The notes below the pieces were generated by a model. The model did not search any database and had not been told where the DNA came from. It saw only the letters and a program-made list of their open reading frames with translations. 9,741 nucleotides of DNA from Pseudomonadota bacterium (lineage in GTDB: Bacteria; Bdellovibrionota_C; UBA2361; OMIW01): NCBI GenBank assembly GCA_900299205.1, contig OMIW01000123.1, positions 1-9,741 on the forward strand, written 5' to 3'. Shown here piece after piece: positions 8,579-9,741 of this stretch. The translations under genes and the position numbers were made by a program. How positions within the stretch are numbered: the stretch's first letter is position 1; each line of letters opens with the position of its first letter.

Positions 8579-8625
8579 AAGCGCCGTTTGGATTGGTGTG
8601 ACCCCATTTTTTCAGACACCGCTCT

Positions 8626-8662
8626 AAAAAAATGAAACGGTACAGTGGTGGTTCACCGTCTC
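8626..8662 (-). terminator. Rho-independent terminator of the ABC transporter gene
   Basis: On the minus strand GAGACGGT (8662-8655) pairs with ACCGTTTC (8641-8634), giving an 8-bp stem with one G-T pair and a 13-base loop. After one A comes a run of seven T (8632-8626). The 5' arm overlaps the last codons and the stop of the ABC gene. It should separate, or at least attenuate, transcription into the HD-domain gene. Confidence 0.65.
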
Positions 8663-9741
8663 GCCTCGGCCTCTACGACTTGGCGATAAGAAGCGCTCCG
8701 TTGCATCAACTCCTCGTGTCTTCCTTCATCGACGACTCTCCCCTCCTCCATCATCATAATCCGGTCACACCGTTCAAGGGTGCTAAGTCGGTGGGCGATA
8801 ATAACCGCGGTTGGGATTGCATCGGATGTAAAGATGGTATTCATCAACCATTGCTCGAGGATCGGATCTACTGCCGCAGTGGGCTCATCGAGGACAATTA
8901 TTTCGGGCTCTCTCATCAGAACGCGCAGCGCGGCGACGCACTGCTGCTCGCCAACTGACAACCCCGTTGCTGCGTCGTTATCAGTCGTGCAGAGGTCGAC
9001 CACGCTCTCGGGAAGGGAGGTAATCTTTTTCGTAAAACGGTCCGGTTGAGTATCCCACAGGGTGATGTTCTCAAGAGGAGTGCCGATAAACATCTCGGGA
9101 TGTTGCGGCATAAACGCGATCATTCTGCGGAGCTTTTCTCGGGGTATAGAAGCAATAGGAGCGCCGCCAATCGAGATAGCTCCCCTATCGGGTGACACTA
9201 ACCCCAGGATGAGCCTCGATATGGTTGACTTTCCCGAACCGGTTGCGCCAACGATGCCTACCCGCTCCCCTCGGCGTATGATAAGCGAGAGATCGATGAC
9301 TCCTCGTTTGGTTTCAGGGTATTGAAAAGATACCCGGGTAAGCGAAATTGCTGCCTGCGGGTCCCCAGCTTCGGGAGGGGATTGCGGTTGCTCACTCGAT
9401 TCAACAACCGCTGCATCCTCGGTCGGAATTTCAAGGAGCTCGTAAATCCGATCGACCGATGCAAGCCCCTGAAGAAGAACCGACCACTGATCGATAATGA
9501 TGATAATGGGCCACATAATCGACCCAATATATGCGATAAGGGTTACCAGCTCCCCTTTGGTCAGGAGTCCGGCAGCAATGTATCGTTCACCGAGGAGTAA
9601 TGTCGTAGCGACTGCTATCGCCGAGAGGATGGACATAGCGGCGTGAAGCTGGCCAAAAAGGAGCGGTGGTACCTTCTGGACCGCAGCGAGACGAGAACTT
9701 TCGCCACAGAACTGGTCGATTCGCTTCGCTGAAAGACCAAG
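8653..9741 (-). CDS. ABC exporter (fused membrane and ATP-binding domains), 5' partial
   Basis: This is the C-terminal portion of a type IV (MsbA/LmrCD-like) ABC exporter half-transporter in the inner membrane; the substrate is unknown. The frame is open to the right edge, giving about 362 visible residues, so the ATG at 9636 is internal. The visible membrane part includes the fifth and sixth helices of the typical fold (counted from that Met, about 2-16 and 31-49), then the usual ASVDRIYELLE coupling into a Pro/Glu-rich linker (about 72-95). The nucleotide-binding domain has Walker A GATGSGKST (130-138), Q-loop MPQHPEMF (176-183), a divergent signature LSVGEQQ (226-232), Walker B IIVLDEPT with catalytic Glu251, D-loop AAVDP and the switch His282 in IIAHRLST. 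ATPase residues look intact. The linker and variant signature fit one half of a heterodimer, whose partner would lie outside the window. Confidence 0.9.
   Translation of the reverse strand, partial: LGLSAKRIDQFCGESSRLAAVQKVPPLLFGQLHAAMSILSAIAVATTLLLGERYIAAGLLTKGELVTLIAYIGSIMWPIIIIIDQWSVLLQGLASVDRIYELLEIPTEDAAVVESSEQPQSPPEAGDPQAAISLTRVSFQYPETKRGVIDLSLIIRRGERVGIVGATGSGKSTISRLILGLVSPDRGAISIGGAPIASIPREKLRRMIAFMPQHPEMFIGTPLENITLWDTQPDRFTKKITSLPESVVDLCTTDNDAATGLSVGEQQCVAALRVLMREPEIIVLDEPTAAVDPILEQWLMNTIFTSDAIPTAVIIAHRLSTLERCDRIMMMEEGRVVDEGRHEELMQRSASYRQVVEAEARR

Overview
The window comes from a bacterial chromosome that cannot be placed in a phylum from sequence alone. Base composition is moderately GC-rich, ATG and TTG starts both occur, and genes are tightly packed. 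The first 5.9 kb is a four-gene plus-strand module for methylmalonyl-CoA metabolism: the small (mutA, 5' end outside the window) and large (mutB) subunits of adenosylcobalamin-dependent methylmalonyl-CoA mutase, the mutase-protecting GTPase meaB, and methylmalonyl-CoA epimerase (mce). The junctions are a 4-base ATGA overlap, a 6-base gap and a 56-base gap, so the genes probably form one operon. Together they interconvert (S)- and (R)-methylmalonyl-CoA and succinyl-CoA while keeping the B12 enzyme loaded and active. That serves propionyl-CoA assimilation or, in reverse, propionate formation. No propionyl-CoA carboxylase or decarboxylase gene is visible here.

From about 6.0 to 7.6 kb lies a plus-strand gene for a polytopic membrane protein of the DUF2079 family. 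It reads in one frame from a TTG start to a TGA, but an in-frame TAG at 7035-7037 splits it into a 339-codon front part and a 187-codon remainder. The sequence after the TAG still looks like the second half of the family. This is either a fresh nonsense mutation, a sequence error or, less likely, readthrough.

Positions 7602-7906 are a gene-free gap between convergent genes. On the minus strand, 8578-7907 encodes a small stand-alone HD hydrolase resembling the hydrolase half of RelA/SpoT proteins (a Mesh1-like small alarmone hydrolase). It is clearly more AT-rich than its neighbours and its 5' end is ambiguous. Upstream of it on the same strand is the 3' part of an ABC exporter gene (end of the membrane domain plus a complete nucleotide-binding domain). 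That gene ends at a good intrinsic terminator and runs off the right edge.

I found no RNA gene, CRISPR array, insertion sequence or clear new system. The most notable points are the in-frame TAG in the DUF2079 gene, the compositionally distinct small alarmone-hydrolase candidate, and its apparently frameshifted N-terminus at an A6 tract.
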